From the NCBI GenBank assembly GCA_024277875.1, contig JAJRUI010000119.1, positions 1-46,955 of the forward strand: a stretch of 46,955 nt of DNA, written 5' to 3'. Source of the DNA: Deferrisomatales bacterium. GTDB lineage: Bacteria > Desulfobacterota > Deferrisomatia > Deferrisomatales > Deferrisomataceae. Shown one piece after another: positions 8,120 through 18,928 of the stretch; the stretch's first letter is position 1, and each line of letters opens with the position of its first letter. The notes under the pieces were generated by a model. It did not search any database and had not been told where the DNA came from. It saw only the letters and a list, made by a program, of their open reading frames with translations. The translations under genes were made by a program, and so were the position numbers.

Positions 8120-8771
8120 CGCCCGCCTCCTCGGCTTCGGCCAGGTCGGCCCGCACCCGGGCCACCAGTGCCCGGCCGAGGTTTTCGGCCTCGGCCAGCG
8201 CCGTGGGGTGGGCGTCGATATCGCCCCGCTCGTCCACCGACCGGACCAGGAGATCCCGCCACGGCTCGGCCTCGAGAGTGTCCAGGAAGTACTTGAAGGT
8301 GAGGCGCAGCCCGTCGAACAACTTCCTTCCCTTGGAGCCACCCGCGGCCAGCAACACCCCGCGGCGGACCACCAGGGCGGACCGGCTCACCCGTTCCTCC
8401 CGCCGGTACCGAAGACACCACAGCGCCTGGCACCGGTCGATGAACGCCTTGGCGTGGGCCGACACCCCGTAGAACATGACCGGGCTGGACAGGGCCACCG
8501 CGTCCACGTCCCGGAGCCGCTCGTACAGCGGCTGCATGTCGTCCTCGAGGGCGCACCGCCCTTTCCGCTCGCACGCGTAGATCTCCCGGCACGGGCTCAC
8601 GCGCAGGTCCCGCAGGTACACCCGGTCGGCCGTGGCGCCGACGGCCTCCACGCCGGCGGCAAACGCGTTCATCAACCGATCCGTGTTGCCCCGGATCCGC
8701 GGGCTCCCGTACACGCACAGCACCTCCACGGCGCGGTTTGACACGTTCTGGCAGGGGTGACTAGAATCCAT
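8112..8771 (-). CDS. Flavodoxin-fold NAD(P)H-dependent oxidoreductase (FMN reductase family)
   Basis: About 219 residues from ATG 8771. The first strand and phosphate loop VLCVYGSPRIRGNTDRL and the SSPVMFYGVSAHAKAFIDRC segment are hallmarks of the flavodoxin-like NADPH-dependent FMN reductase family, which binds FMN and moves electrons to iron, quinones or other flavins. A Cys-containing insertion (SPCREIYACERKGRC) follows the first helix as in the iron-sulfur flavoprotein relatives. It is translated together with the Fur-family gene and faces the rubrerythrin gene. The substrate is unknown. The frame can be extended upstream to 8945, but the extra residues are low-complexity and overlap the opposite gene. 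Confidence 0.85.
   Translation of the reverse strand: MDSSHPCQNVSNRAVEVLCVYGSPRIRGNTDRLMNAFAAGVEAVGATADRVYLRDLRVSPCREIYACERKGRCALEDDMQPLYERLRDVDAVALSSPVMFYGVSAHAKAFIDRCQALWCLRYRREERVSRSALVVRRGVLLAAGGSKGRKLFDGLRLTFKYFLDTLEAEPWRDLLVRSVDERGDIDAHPTALAEAENLGRALVARVRADLAEAEEAGGG
8738..8767 (+). promoter_or_regulatory. Sigma-70-type promoter of the rubrerythrin operon
   Basis: TTGACA (8738-8743), 18 bases, then TAGAAT (8762-8767). It overlaps the 5' coding end of the divergent flavoprotein gene, so the two transcription units share a very compact control region (8738-8833). The leader contains a GGCGGG-catt-CCCGCC hairpin (8806-8821). I do not see a clear Fur or PerR palindrome. Confidence 0.6.
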
Positions 8772-8833
8772 GTGCAAATTTTCTCGATATCTGCCCCCCT
8801 GGAAGGCGGGCATTCCCGCCGTGGAGGAACGCG

Positions 8834-9310
8834 ATGAGCACCAACGACGCTGCCGTGCTGGCGCTGGCCGAAGCCGTGAAGTTCGAGTCCGACGGCCGGG
8901 ACTTCTACCTGCGCGCGGCCGAGCAGGCGGCGAACCCCCTCGCAAGGGAGGTCCTGCTGGCCCTGGCCGAGGACGAGAAAGACCACATCCGCAGGGTACG
9001 AGAGATCTACGAGCAACTCAAGGCACAAGCCGGGTGGCCGGACACGGCTTCCATGGTGGCCCGGTCGTCCGGGGTGGTGGACGCGTTCGAGCACGCGTCG
9101 GCCCGGCTGGGCAAGGCGATCGCCCCGGACGCTTCTGCTGCAGAGGCGCTGCGTACCGCCCTCGAGATGGAGCGAAAGGGAATGGCGTTCTACCGGGACC
9201 GGCTGGCCAAGGCGTCCTGCGACGCCGAGGCCGCGTTCTACCGGCACCTGGTGGAGGAGGAGGCCGTGCACATGCAGACGATCGAAAAGGTCCTCTCCGG
9301 CCTGGGGTGA
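8834..9310 (+). CDS. Rubrerythrin-like ferritin-family diiron protein
   Basis: A 158-residue four-helix protein with the paired diiron ligand motifs: Glu in KFESDGRDFY, EDEKDH, Glu in TALEMERKGMAFY and EEEAVHM. The C-terminal rubredoxin domain with its two CxxC pairs is absent, so it is the short, erythrin-only form. Family members reduce peroxide or handle iron in anaerobes. The ATG at 8834 has a GGAGGA site. It lies opposite a Fur-family regulator and flavoprotein, which may be its regulator and electron donor (inference), and 4 bases before the MBL-fold gene. Confidence 0.9.
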   Translation: MSTNDAAVLALAEAVKFESDGRDFYLRAAEQAANPLAREVLLALAEDEKDHIRRVREIYEQLKAQAGWPDTASMVARSSGVVDAFEHASARLGKAIAPDASAAEALRTALEMERKGMAFYRDRLAKASCDAEAAFYRHLVEEEAVHMQTIEKVLSGLG

Positions 9311-9314
9311 CCCC

Positions 9315-10169
9315 GTGGTTGCCCTGAACGGACCCCGGGACCCGTGCCCTCCGGGGCTCCGGCAACCCGCCGCCGGGGTGTGGGTCACCACGGGCCGGGC
9401 CGTGGTGATCGAGGGCCCCGGCGCCCTGGCCGTGGTGGACCCCGGCGACGAGCCGTGGGCGCCCGTGGCCGCCGACATCGACGCCGTCCGGCACAAAACC
9501 GGCAAGGACGTGGCGTGGATCGCCGTGACCCACGGCCACCCGGACCACATCGCGAACCTCGACCGCGCCCGGGCCGCGGCTCCTGCGGCCCGGGTCGTGG
9601 CCCATGCGGCAAGCCCCGTGGCGCCCGACTTGGCGGTCGCCGCCCGCAGCCCCGCGCCGTGGGGCGGGGAGGTCATCCCGTGCCCCGGCCACTCCCCGTG
9701 GGGGGACGACCTCGCGTTCTGGCTCCCTGCCTCCCAGACCCTCCTGTCGGGCGACCTGGTCCAGCCCAAGGGCGAAGCGTGGGACGAGCCGTTCTACCCG
9801 AGCCCGTACCCGTTCTTCACCGACGGCGACCGGTACGTGGCCAGCCTGGACACGTTGCTCGACCTCCCCGTGGCGATCCTGGTGACCGGCCACCGGGAGG
9901 TGCGCACGGGCCCGGCCGCCCGCCGGTGGGTGGCGGTGACCCGGCGGGCGATCCTGGCCGTGCGCGACGCGGTGGCCGCGTGGACCGGACCGGGTTCGCT
10001 GGACGCCGCCGCACCCGAGATCTACCGGACCCTGTGCCGGGACCGGAGCATCCCCCCCCGGATCGTGGCCGAACGCATGGCCGGCCGCCCCAGCGCGTTC
10101 GAGCGGTTCGACCGGCCGGGCATCGCGTACTACTGGGCGCGTCTCGAACCGTCCCGCCGTTTCCTTTGA
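9315..10169 (+). CDS. MBL-fold metallo-hydrolase
   Basis: A 284-residue metallo-beta-lactamase fold protein. The metal motifs are in order: HGHPDH (THGHPDHIANL), the CPGHSPWGDD histidine, SGD (LLSGDLVQ) and a late TGHREV. A helical C-terminal extension (about 200-284) follows, as in thioesterase/glyoxalase-like members. GTG 9315 begins 4 bases after the rubrerythrin stop, so the two are co-transcribed. There is no fused flavodoxin domain, so it is not a classical FprA flavodiiron protein; a detoxification role next to rubrerythrin is only a guess. Confidence 0.88.
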   Translation: MVALNGPRDPCPPGLRQPAAGVWVTTGRAVVIEGPGALAVVDPGDEPWAPVAADIDAVRHKTGKDVAWIAVTHGHPDHIANLDRARAAAPAARVVAHAASPVAPDLAVAARSPAPWGGEVIPCPGHSPWGDDLAFWLPASQTLLSGDLVQPKGEAWDEPFYPSPYPFFTDGDRYVASLDTLLDLPVAILVTGHREVRTGPAARRWVAVTRRAILAVRDAVAAWTGPGSLDAAAPEIYRTLCRDRSIPPRIVAERMAGRPSAFERFDRPGIAYYWARLEPSRRFL

Positions 10170-10201
10170 CCTGCCGTCCTGACGGCCGTATGCTGGCCCC
10201 C

Positions 10202-11254
10202 ATGAAGACCTTTTCAGTCTTGTTTGCCGCGGTGTACCTTTTCGCGTCCGGCTGCCGGGGCGCCCCGGACGCCCTCCAGGAAAAGACGTCCGGGGACACC
10301 GTTGTCGTGGACGTCAACGCCAGGGCGCCGGGGTTCGCGGCCCGCACGTTGGACGGGGACGCCACTGTCCGGCTGGCCGACTACGTGGGAACCCACGTGG
10401 TCCTTCTGGAGTTCTGGAGCATCTTCTGCAAGTCGTGCCTGGAGGAGATGCCCCGGATCGAGGCCGTGTACGAGAAGTACAAGGACCGGGGCCTGGCGGT
10501 GATCAGTGTCAACACCGACGTGTTCTCGCCGAAGCGGATCCGAAAGGTCCTGGACAAGGTGGGGCTCTCGCCGCCGTACCCCGTGATCCGCGACCCTCGC
10601 CAGGAGGTCGCGGCTGCGTTCGGTGTGGAGATCCTCCCGGTCACCGTGATCGTGGACAAGGAGGGGTGGATCCGCCTGTACCAGGAGGGATACCGCCCGG
10701 GCGACGAGGACCGGTTCGAGGCCAAGATCCGGTCGCTCCTGGGGGACGCCCGGGCACAGGACGTCACGCTCGCGCCGCGGCAGGGGATGACCGCGTTCGC
10801 ACCCCGGGGGTCTGCGCTGGCTACGGTGGGCGACAGGGTGGACCTGCCCCCTGTCCGGCGCCTCGACGGCGGCTCCGTAACCCTGGACCCGGCTCGCCCG
10901 ACCCTGCTCTTTTTCTGGAGCCTGTACTGCCAGCCGTGCCGCCGGGACTTCCCGGCCCTCGTGGCGCTGGCCCGGCGGTACGAGGGCCGGGGGCTCGTCA
11001 CCTACGCGGTCAACGTGGACGCGCCCCGGCTTGTTCCCCGGGTCGCCCGGTTCATGGACGAACGGGGCGGCGGGCTGCCGTGCCTGGTGGACGCCCCGGA
11101 AGACGGCACCGGCCTGGCCGCCCGCCTCGGCGTCCGCGCCACCCCCACCGTGGTGCTCCTGGACCGGGGCGCCCAGGTGGCGTTCGCCGCGGCCGGCGGC
11201 GGAGAGACCGGCCTGTTGAGCGCCCGGATCGACGCACTGCTCGAGGCGCAGTAA
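10202..11254 (+). CDS. Exported protein with two tandem TlpA/ResA-like thioredoxin domains
   Basis: About 350 residues from ATG 10202 (ATG 10190 would add four residues; neither has a strong ribosome site). The N-terminus is a signal peptide ending in ASGC, a near-lipobox, so it is probably a lipoprotein. Domain 1 (about residues 35-180) has the redox motif CKSC at 76-79 and the cis-Pro segment EILPVTVIVDKEG; domain 2 (about 200-350) has CQPC at 243-246 and the ATPTVVLLD segment. TlpA/ResA proteins reduce or shuffle periplasmic disulfides, often for cytochrome c maturation. Two complete domains in one chain is unusual for this family. It follows the MBL gene by 32 bases. Confidence 0.88.
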   Translation: MKTFSVLFAAVYLFASGCRGAPDALQEKTSGDTVVVDVNARAPGFAARTLDGDATVRLADYVGTHVVLLEFWSIFCKSCLEEMPRIEAVYEKYKDRGLAVISVNTDVFSPKRIRKVLDKVGLSPPYPVIRDPRQEVAAAFGVEILPVTVIVDKEGWIRLYQEGYRPGDEDRFEAKIRSLLGDARAQDVTLAPRQGMTAFAPRGSALATVGDRVDLPPVRRLDGGSVTLDPARPTLLFFWSLYCQPCRRDFPALVALARRYEGRGLVTYAVNVDAPRLVPRVARFMDERGGGLPCLVDAPEDGTGLAARLGVRATPTVVLLDRGAQVAFAAAGGGETGLLSARIDALLEAQ

Positions 11255-11260
11255 GCCGTT

Positions 11261-11288
11261 TTGACGGCGGCCCGGGGGGTTGTTACAT
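11261..11288 (+). promoter_or_regulatory. Sigma-70-type promoter of nifU-nifS
   Basis: TTGACG (11261-11266), 16 bases, TTACAT (11283-11288); reading TACATT gives a 17-base spacer. It lies just past the thioredoxin stop and about 55 bases before the nifU ATG, which has a GGAGG ribosome site. No clear IscR site is visible. Confidence 0.65.
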
Positions 11289-11345
11289 TGGCCCGTCGGC
11301 CGCGAGGCCCGACAGGGCTCACTAGGAAACCGGAGGCGGGTTGTC

Positions 11346-12188
11346 ATGTGGGACTATACGGACAAGGTCAAAGAGCATTTTCTGAACCCGAAGAACGTGG
11401 GCAAGATCGAGGACGCCGACGGTGTGGGCGAGGTGGGCAGCCTCGCGTGCGGCGATGCGCTGCGCCTGTTCATCAAGGTGGAGGACGGCCGGATCGTGGA
11501 CGCCCGGTTCCAGACGTTCGGCTGCGGCAGCGCGATCGCGTCGAGTTCGGCCCTGACCGAGATGGTCAAGGGCAAGACCCTGGATGAAGCGCTCCAGATC
11601 ACCAACAAGGACATCGCCGACTACCTGGGCGGCCTGCCCAAGGAGAAGATGCACTGTTCGGTGATGGGCCGGGAGGCCCTGGAGGCGGCGATTAACAACT
11701 ACCGCGGCATCGAGACCCCGGACCAGCCCCTGGAAGGTGAGGTGGTGTGCGAGTGCTTCGGGGTCACCGACGTGCAGATCCGCCGGGCGATCGAGGAGAA
11801 CGACCTCAAGAGCGTGGAGGACGTGACCCACTACACCAAGGCCGGCGGCGGGTGCGAGCGGTGCCTGCCGGACATCGAGAAGATCCTGGCAGAGGTGCGG
11901 GGCGCCATGGAGACCCGCGCCGAACGCGAGCCCCCCGGCCCGCCCGCCCGGTTGACCAACCTCCAGCGGATCCAGAAGGTGCAGCAGGTGATCGACGAAG
12001 AGATCCGGCCGAGCCTGCAGGCGGACGGTGGTGACCTCGAACTGGTGGACGTGGACGGCACCAAGGTGTACGTAAGCCTGCGGGGCACGTGCAGCAACTG
12101 CCCGTCGAGCCAGATCACCCTGAAGAGCGGCGTCGAGGCCCGGCTGCGCGAGGTGGTGGACCCGGACATCCAGGTGCTGGAGGCGTGA
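11346..12188 (+). CDS. nifU: NifU Fe-S cluster assembly scaffold
   Basis: A 280-residue, three-domain NifU. Residues 1-125 are the IscU-type scaffold with its three cysteines (ACGD, FGCGS, HCSV); about 134-185 is the BFD-like [2Fe-2S] domain with the CECFG and CERC pairs; about 205-280 is the NifU C-terminal domain with CSNCPSSQ. It accepts sulfur from the cysteine desulfurase encoded 2 bases downstream and builds Fe-S clusters. Full-length NifU/NifS pairs serve as the housekeeping system in many anaerobes without nitrogenase, and no nif structural genes are seen here. Confidence 0.96.
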   Translation: MWDYTDKVKEHFLNPKNVGKIEDADGVGEVGSLACGDALRLFIKVEDGRIVDARFQTFGCGSAIASSSALTEMVKGKTLDEALQITNKDIADYLGGLPKEKMHCSVMGREALEAAINNYRGIETPDQPLEGEVVCECFGVTDVQIRRAIEENDLKSVEDVTHYTKAGGGCERCLPDIEKILAEVRGAMETRAEREPPGPPARLTNLQRIQKVQQVIDEEIRPSLQADGGDLELVDVDGTKVYVSLRGTCSNCPSSQITLKSGVEARLREVVDPDIQVLEA

Positions 12189-12190
12189 CC

Positions 12191-13372
12191 ATGGCGACGA
12201 TCTATCTCGACAACAACGCGACCACCCGGGTGGACCCGGCCGTGTTCGAGGAGATGCGCCCGTTCTTCTGCGACCTGTACGGGAACCCGTCGAGCATGCA
12301 CACCTTCGGCGGCCAGGTGGGCCACCACCTGGACACGGCCAGGGAACGGGTGGCCGCCCTTCTCGGAGCGGCCGCCGGGGAGATCGTGTTCACCTCGTGC
12401 GGCACCGAGGGCGACAGCACCGCGATCCGGTCGGCTTTGGAGGCCCAACCCGACAAGCGCCACCTGGTCACGACCAAGGTCGAACACCCCGCAGTGCTCA
12501 ACCTGGCCAACCACCTGGTGAAGAAGGGGTACCACCTGACCCTGCTCGGTGTGGACGGCGACGGGATGATCGACCTGGACGAACTGCGGGACGCGATCCG
12601 GGACGACACGGCCCTGGTGTCCATCATGTGGGCCAACAACGAGACCGGCACGGTGTTCCCGGTCCAGGAGGCCGGCGAGATCGCCAAGAGCCGGGGCGCC
12701 CTGTTCCACACCGACGCGGTCCAGGCCGTGGGCAAGATCCCGATGGACGTCCACCAGCTCCCGATCGATTTCCTGACCCTGTCGGGCCACAAGCTGCACG
12801 CCCCGAAAGGGGTGGGCGCCCTGTACGTGCGCAAGGGGGTGCCGTTCCGGCCGTTCCTGGTCGGCGGCCACCAGGAGCGGGGTCGCCGGGGCGGCACCGA
12901 GAACGTGCCGGGCATCATCGGCCTGGGCAAGGCGTGCGAGCTGGCTGGCGAGAACATCGAGCACGAGAACACGCGGGTGCGTGCCCTGCGGGACCGGTTG
13001 GAACGAGGCCTGCTGGCCACTGTCCCGGACACCCGCCTGAACGGCCACCCGACCGACCGGCTGCCCAACACGGTGAACCTGTCGTTTAAGTTCGTGGAGG
13101 GAGAGGCGATCCTGCTCCTGCTGGACGAGCTGGGCATCTGCGCCAGCTCCGGCTCGGCGTGCACCTCGGGCAGCCTGGAGCCGTCCCACGTGCTCCGGGC
13201 GATGGGGGTGCCGTTCACCTACGCCCACGGCTCGGTGCGGCTCAGCCTGTCCCGGTTCAACACCGAGGAAGAGATCGCGTTCGTGGTGGAGCGCCTGCCC
13301 GGCATCATCGAACGGCTGCGCTCGATCTCGCCGTTCACCGAAGAGGGGGACGCCTGGACCGGCGAAGGCTGA
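12191..13372 (+). CDS. nifS: Cysteine desulfurase (NifS/IscS family)
   Basis: A 393-residue PLP enzyme that removes sulfur from cysteine to give alanine and a protein persulfide. It has the N-terminal IYLDNNATT, the PLP lysine K201 in LSGHKLHAPKG, and the catalytic cysteine C324 in the ASSGSACTSG loop, whose length matches the NifS/IscS (class I) group. The ATG follows the nifU stop by 2 bases. The start is unambiguous. Its partner is the adjacent NifU scaffold. Confidence 0.96.
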   Translation: MATIYLDNNATTRVDPAVFEEMRPFFCDLYGNPSSMHTFGGQVGHHLDTARERVAALLGAAAGEIVFTSCGTEGDSTAIRSALEAQPDKRHLVTTKVEHPAVLNLANHLVKKGYHLTLLGVDGDGMIDLDELRDAIRDDTALVSIMWANNETGTVFPVQEAGEIAKSRGALFHTDAVQAVGKIPMDVHQLPIDFLTLSGHKLHAPKGVGALYVRKGVPFRPFLVGGHQERGRRGGTENVPGIIGLGKACELAGENIEHENTRVRALRDRLERGLLATVPDTRLNGHPTDRLPNTVNLSFKFVEGEAILLLLDELGICASSGSACTSGSLEPSHVLRAMGVPFTYAHGSVRLSLSRFNTEEEIAFVVERLPGIIERLRSISPFTEEGDAWTGEG

Positions 13373-13377
13373 CGGCT

Positions 13378-13998
13378 GTGGACCCCCTGCAACGAGCCCT
13401 GGACGGAATCCAGGAAAAGATCGACCGCCTGAGGCGGGAGTACGACCTGTACTTCGCCGGGGAACGCCGGATCGAACCCGTAGCCCTGCGGGACCAGATC
13501 GAACGCGACATCCTGAGGATCAGCCGGATGCCGGGCAACAATACCGCGACCCGTTTCCGGTCCCGGTCCCTGGGCCACCGGTTCCAGTCCCTGTGCACCC
13601 AGGCGCGCCACCGGCTGGAGGCGCGCAACACCCGCCGGACCGGGGCCTCTGCCGCCGGCGCGACCGGAAACGACGTGGTCCTGGACCGCCGGGCCCTGGA
13701 CGACGGGGCGGCCGCAGACCGGTACATTCGCCGGCTGCACCGGGAGGTGGTCCAGGCGTGCGGAACGGCCCCTTCGTTCGACACCCTTCGGGCCAGGGTG
13801 CTCGCCGAGACCCGGGCCAAGCTCGACGAGCCCGGCGTGCGGGGTGTCCGGTTCCGGGTGGTCCGGGACGGCGAGACCACGAGTATCCGGGGCGCGGTGC
13901 TCCGGACCTCTCAACCGGAAGCCCCCCCCTTTCGCGGCGCCGACGCAAAAACCGCGGGCAACGCCTCGACAGAGCCGCTCCCGGGAAACCGCCGCTGA
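13378..13998 (+). CDS. Uncharacterised protein linked to nifUS
   Basis: About 206 residues from GTG 13378, 5 bases after the nifS stop. It has no membrane segment. It begins with a charged helix (IQEKIDRLRREYDLYFAGERR) followed by a segment around NTATRFRSRSLGHRFQSL, a basic loop, and a second helical part; this resembles proteins annotated from myxobacteria and other deltaproteobacteria as MXAN_5187 C-terminal domain proteins, but I am not sure of that match. The C-terminal 35 residues look disordered. Co-transcription with nifUS is likely, so a link to Fe-S assembly is possible but unproven. Confidence 0.65.
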   Translation: MDPLQRALDGIQEKIDRLRREYDLYFAGERRIEPVALRDQIERDILRISRMPGNNTATRFRSRSLGHRFQSLCTQARHRLEARNTRRTGASAAGATGNDVVLDRRALDDGAAADRYIRRLHREVVQACGTAPSFDTLRARVLAETRAKLDEPGVRGVRFRVVRDGETTSIRGAVLRTSQPEAPPFRGADAKTAGNASTEPLPGNRR

Positions 13999-14029
13999 CA
14001 CCCCGGGCCGCCCGTTGCCGGGTTCGAAC

Positions 14030-14482
14030 CTATGCCCGTTCGAGCAGCCGTTCGAGCAGCCGGACCACAGGGTCGTGGCGTACCCGGATCCCCACCGACA
14101 CCGCAACCTGCACCTCCTCGGCCCGCAAGGTCGCCGGAAAGGTGGCCGAGACCACGTCCGCACCGTAAAGCAGCGCCCCCTCGAGCAGCGCCCCGGAGAG
14201 GTCCGCGCCGTACAGGTTCGCCCGGCCCAGATCAGCCCCGGCCAGGTCCGCGCCGTCCAGCCTGGCGAACCGCAGGGACGCGCCGGCCAGGTCGGCTCCG
14301 GCCAGCCGGGCTCGGCTCAACGTGGCCTCGTCCAGCCGGGCTCCCCGCAGATCCACCCCGTCCAGGCGCGCGCCGGTCAGGTCCACCCCGGCTAGGTCCA
14401 CGATCTCCCGGCGGCGGCGGCTCACCTCGTTGAACGCGTCCACGTCCCCCCGCTCGAGCAGGGCCACCAGTTCTTCGCGCAC
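14030..14482 (-). CDS. Pentapeptide-repeat protein
   Basis: About 150 residues from GTG 14482, chosen because AGGGGAGG lies just upstream; a GTG at 14509 would add 9 residues. The centre (about residues 30-115) is a run of A(D/N/R)LxX pentapeptides (VDLRG, ADLAG, ANLYG, ADLSG), which fold into a right-handed quadrilateral beta-helix. A short helical cap precedes it and a non-repeat C-terminal segment of about 40 residues follows. Known relatives include gyrase protectors, but most are uncharacterised. It is convergent with the nifUS block and follows the atp operon terminator on the same strand. Confidence 0.85.
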   Translation of the reverse strand: MREELVALLERGDVDAFNEVSRRRREIVDLAGVDLTGARLDGVDLRGARLDEATLSRARLAGADLAGASLRFARLDGADLAGADLGRANLYGADLSGALLEGALLYGADVVSATFPATLRAEEVQVAVSVGIRVRHDPVVRLLERLLERA

Positions 14483-14511
14483 GACACACCTCCCCTCTTC
14501 CCCGGGCACTT

Positions 14512-14544
14512 AAAAACCAGGGGCGCCCGTACGGGCGCCCCTGG
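14512..14544 (-). terminator. Intrinsic terminator of the ATP synthase operon
   Basis: A perfect 28-base palindrome (14517-14544, core GGGCGCCCGTACGGGCGCCC) is followed on the minus strand by TTTTT (14516-14512). It lies 36 bases after the atpC stop and just ahead of the pentapeptide gene, which must therefore have its own start of transcription or depend on read-through. Confidence 0.9.
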
Positions 14545-14580
14545 AAAAACACGACCGGCCGGTCGTTGCGGCCAGCAGGG

Positions 14581-14994
14581 TCAGCCGCGGCGGGTTGCCA
14601 CGGTGATCCGGTTCATGGCCCGTTCCAGCTTGGCCTGGACCTCAAGGTACTCCTTGGACTCGTGGGACAGCTGCTGGAGCGCCTGCTCGGCCTCGACCTT
14701 CTCGGCCTCGGCCTGCCCAAGGTCGATCTCGGACGGCAGGTCCGCCTCCTGGGCCAGCACGGTCACCTTGTCGTGGGTGATCTCGGCAAACCCGTGGCGG
14801 ACAGCCAGGAAGTGTTCCTCCCCCCCCACGCGGTACATCAGCGCTCCCACGCCCAGGGCGGTGAGGAACGGCGTGTGTCCCGGCAGCACGCCAAACTCCC
14901 CGGCCACGCCCGGGGCGGTGATCTCGTCCACCTCCTCGCTCACCAGGGAGCGATCGGGGGTGACGACTTCCAGACGGAACCGTTCCTGCGCCAT
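14581..14994 (-). CDS. atpC: F1 ATP synthase epsilon subunit
   Basis: A 137-residue epsilon subunit: N-terminal beta-sandwich (residues 1-88, including SEEVDEITAPGVAGEFGVLPGHTPFL) and a C-terminal helical hairpin (about 90-137), which in this family can extend and inhibit ATP hydrolysis. It is the last gene of the atp operon, separated from atpD by a repeat element (15010-15076), and is followed by a strong terminator. Length is normal. Confidence 0.97.
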   Translation of the reverse strand: MAQERFRLEVVTPDRSLVSEEVDEITAPGVAGEFGVLPGHTPFLTALGVGALMYRVGGEEHFLAVRHGFAEITHDKVTVLAQEADLPSEIDLGQAEAEKVEAEQALQQLSHESKEYLEVQAKLERAMNRITVATRRG

Positions 14995-15009
14995 CGGTGC
15001 CTCCTCGGA

Positions 15010-17393
<2,384 letters not shown>

Positions 17394-17408
17394 CCGTCGG
17401 CTCCCGGC

Positions 17409-18920
17409 TTAGTCGGCCATGAACGCCTGGTCGAACGCTTCAAGGGCCTTGTCGATCTGCGCCTTGAGATCGTCGTCCAGGACCTTCTTGGTGCGGATGT
17501 CGTCGAGGATGCCGGCCTTCTTGCCCTCGAAGAACGCGTAGAGCTGCTCCTCGTACTTGGACAGCTGGGACACCTCGTACTTGTCGACGAACCCGTTGGT
17601 GGCGGCATAGATGATGAGGATCTGCTTCTCCACCGGCAACGGCTCGTACTGGCCCTGCTTGAGGATTTCGACGAGCCGGGCGCCCCTGGACAGCTGCCGC
17701 TGGGTGGCCGCGTCCAGGTCGGAACCGAACTGGGAGAACGCCTCCAGCTCCCGGTACTGGGCCAGGTCGAGCCGCAGGGTTCCGGCCACGCCCTTCATCG
17801 CCTTGACCTGGGCCGCGCCGCCCACCCGGGACACCGACAGGCCCACGTTGATGGCCGGCCGCACGCCGGAGTAGAACAAGTCGCTCTCCAGGTAGATCTG
17901 GCCGTCGGTGATCGAGATCACGTTGGTGGGGATGTACGCCGACACGTCCCCGGCCTGGGTCTCGATGACCGGCAGGGCCGTGAGGCTGCCGCCGCCCCGC
18001 TCGTCCGACAGCTTGGCCGCGCGCTCCAGGAGCCGCGAGTGGAGGTAGAACACGTCGCCCGGGTACGCCTCGCGGCCCGGCGGGCGGCGCAGCAGCAGGC
18101 TGAGCTGCCGGTAAGCCACGGCCTGCTTGGACAGGTCGTCGTAGATGATCAGGGCGTGCTTGCCGTTGTCCCGGAAGAACTCGCCCATGGCCGCGCCGGC
18201 GAACGGGGAGATGTACTGCAGGGGCGCCGGGTCCGACGCGGTGGCGGCCACCACGATGGTGTAGTCCATCGCGCCGTACTCCTTGAGCTTGGCCACCACC
18301 TGGGCCACCGTGGACCGCTTCTGGCCGATGGCCACGTAGATGCACGCCACGTCGCCGCCCCGCTGGTTGATGATGGTGTCCACGGCCACCGCGGTCTTGC
18401 CGGTCTGCCGGTCACCGATGATCAACTCCCGCTGGCCCCGGCCGATCGGCACCATCGAGTCGATCGCCTTCAGCCCGGTCTGCAGGGGCTGGTTCACCGA
18501 CTGGCGCAGCACGATGCCCGGCGCCTTGATGTCGATCACGCTGGTCTCCGACGACTCCACCGGCCCCAGGCCGTCCAGGGGCTGGCCCAGGGGGTCCACC
18601 ACCCGGCCGAGCAGGCCCTCGCCCACGGGCACCGACACGATCCGGCCGGTGCGCTTGACTAGATCACCCTCCTTGATCTCGCTGGCCTCGCCCAGGATCG
18701 CGGCCCCCACGTTGTCCTCTTCCAGGTTCAGGGCCATGGCCATGACCCCGCCCGGGAACTCCAACAGCTCGCCGGCCATGCACTTCTCCAGGCCGTGCAC
18801 GCGGGCGATGCCGTCGCCCACGTTGAGCACGACCCCGGTCTCGGCCACGTCGAGCTCGACCTGGAAGTTCTGGATCTTGGTCTTGATGATCTGGCTGATT
18901 TCCTCGGCGCGGATCTGCAT
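17409..18920 (-). CDS. atpA: F1 ATP synthase alpha subunit
   Basis: A 503-residue non-catalytic nucleotide-binding subunit with the P-loop [13 protein letters not shown] and the signature region [27 protein letters not shown] choose ATG 18920 because GAGGAG precedes it; an in-frame GTG at 18932 adds four residues and overlaps atpH. The neighbours are atpH upstream (9-base gap from its stop) and atpG downstream. Confidence 0.99.
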   Translation of the reverse strand: MQIRAEEISQIIKTKIQNFQVELDVAETGVVLNVGDGIARVHGLEKCMAGELLEFPGGVMAMALNLEEDNVGAAILGEASEIKEGDLVKRTGRIVSVPVGEGLLGRVVDPLGQPLDGLGPVESSETSVIDIKAPGIVLRQSVNQPLQTGLKAIDSMVPIGRGQRELIIGDRQTGKTAVAVDTIINQRGGDVACIYVAIGQKRSTVAQVVAKLKEYGAMDYTIVVAATASDPAPLQYISPFAGAAMGEFFRDNGKHALIIYDDLSKQAVAYRQLSLLLRRPPGREAYPGDVFYLHSRLLERAAKLSDERGGGSLTALPVIETQAGDVSAYIPTNVISITDGQIYLESDLFYSGVRPAINVGLSVSRVGGAAQVKAMKGVAGTLRLDLAQYRELEAFSQFGSDLDAATQRQLSRGARLVEILKQGQYEPLPVEKQILIIYAATNGFVDKYEVSQLSKYEEQLYAFFEGKKAGILDDIRTKKVLDDDLKAQIDKALEAFDQAFMAD

Positions 18921-18928
18921 GGCTCTCC

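Noticed and set aside
8772-8833. Fur or PerR box between the flavoprotein and rubrerythrin genes
   Set aside because: The AT-rich patch GCAAATTTTCTCGATATC has no convincing 7-1-7 or TTATAAT-N-ATTATAA symmetry.
9344-11254. 636-residue frame joining the MBL region to the thioredoxin protein
   Set aside because: The first 286 residues are an out-of-frame shadow of the MBL gene; the true protein starts at the signal peptide (10202).
14512-14544. Terminator for plus-strand transcription from nifUS
   Set aside because: On the plus strand the palindrome is followed by AAAAA, not T; the T-tract serves the minus strand only.
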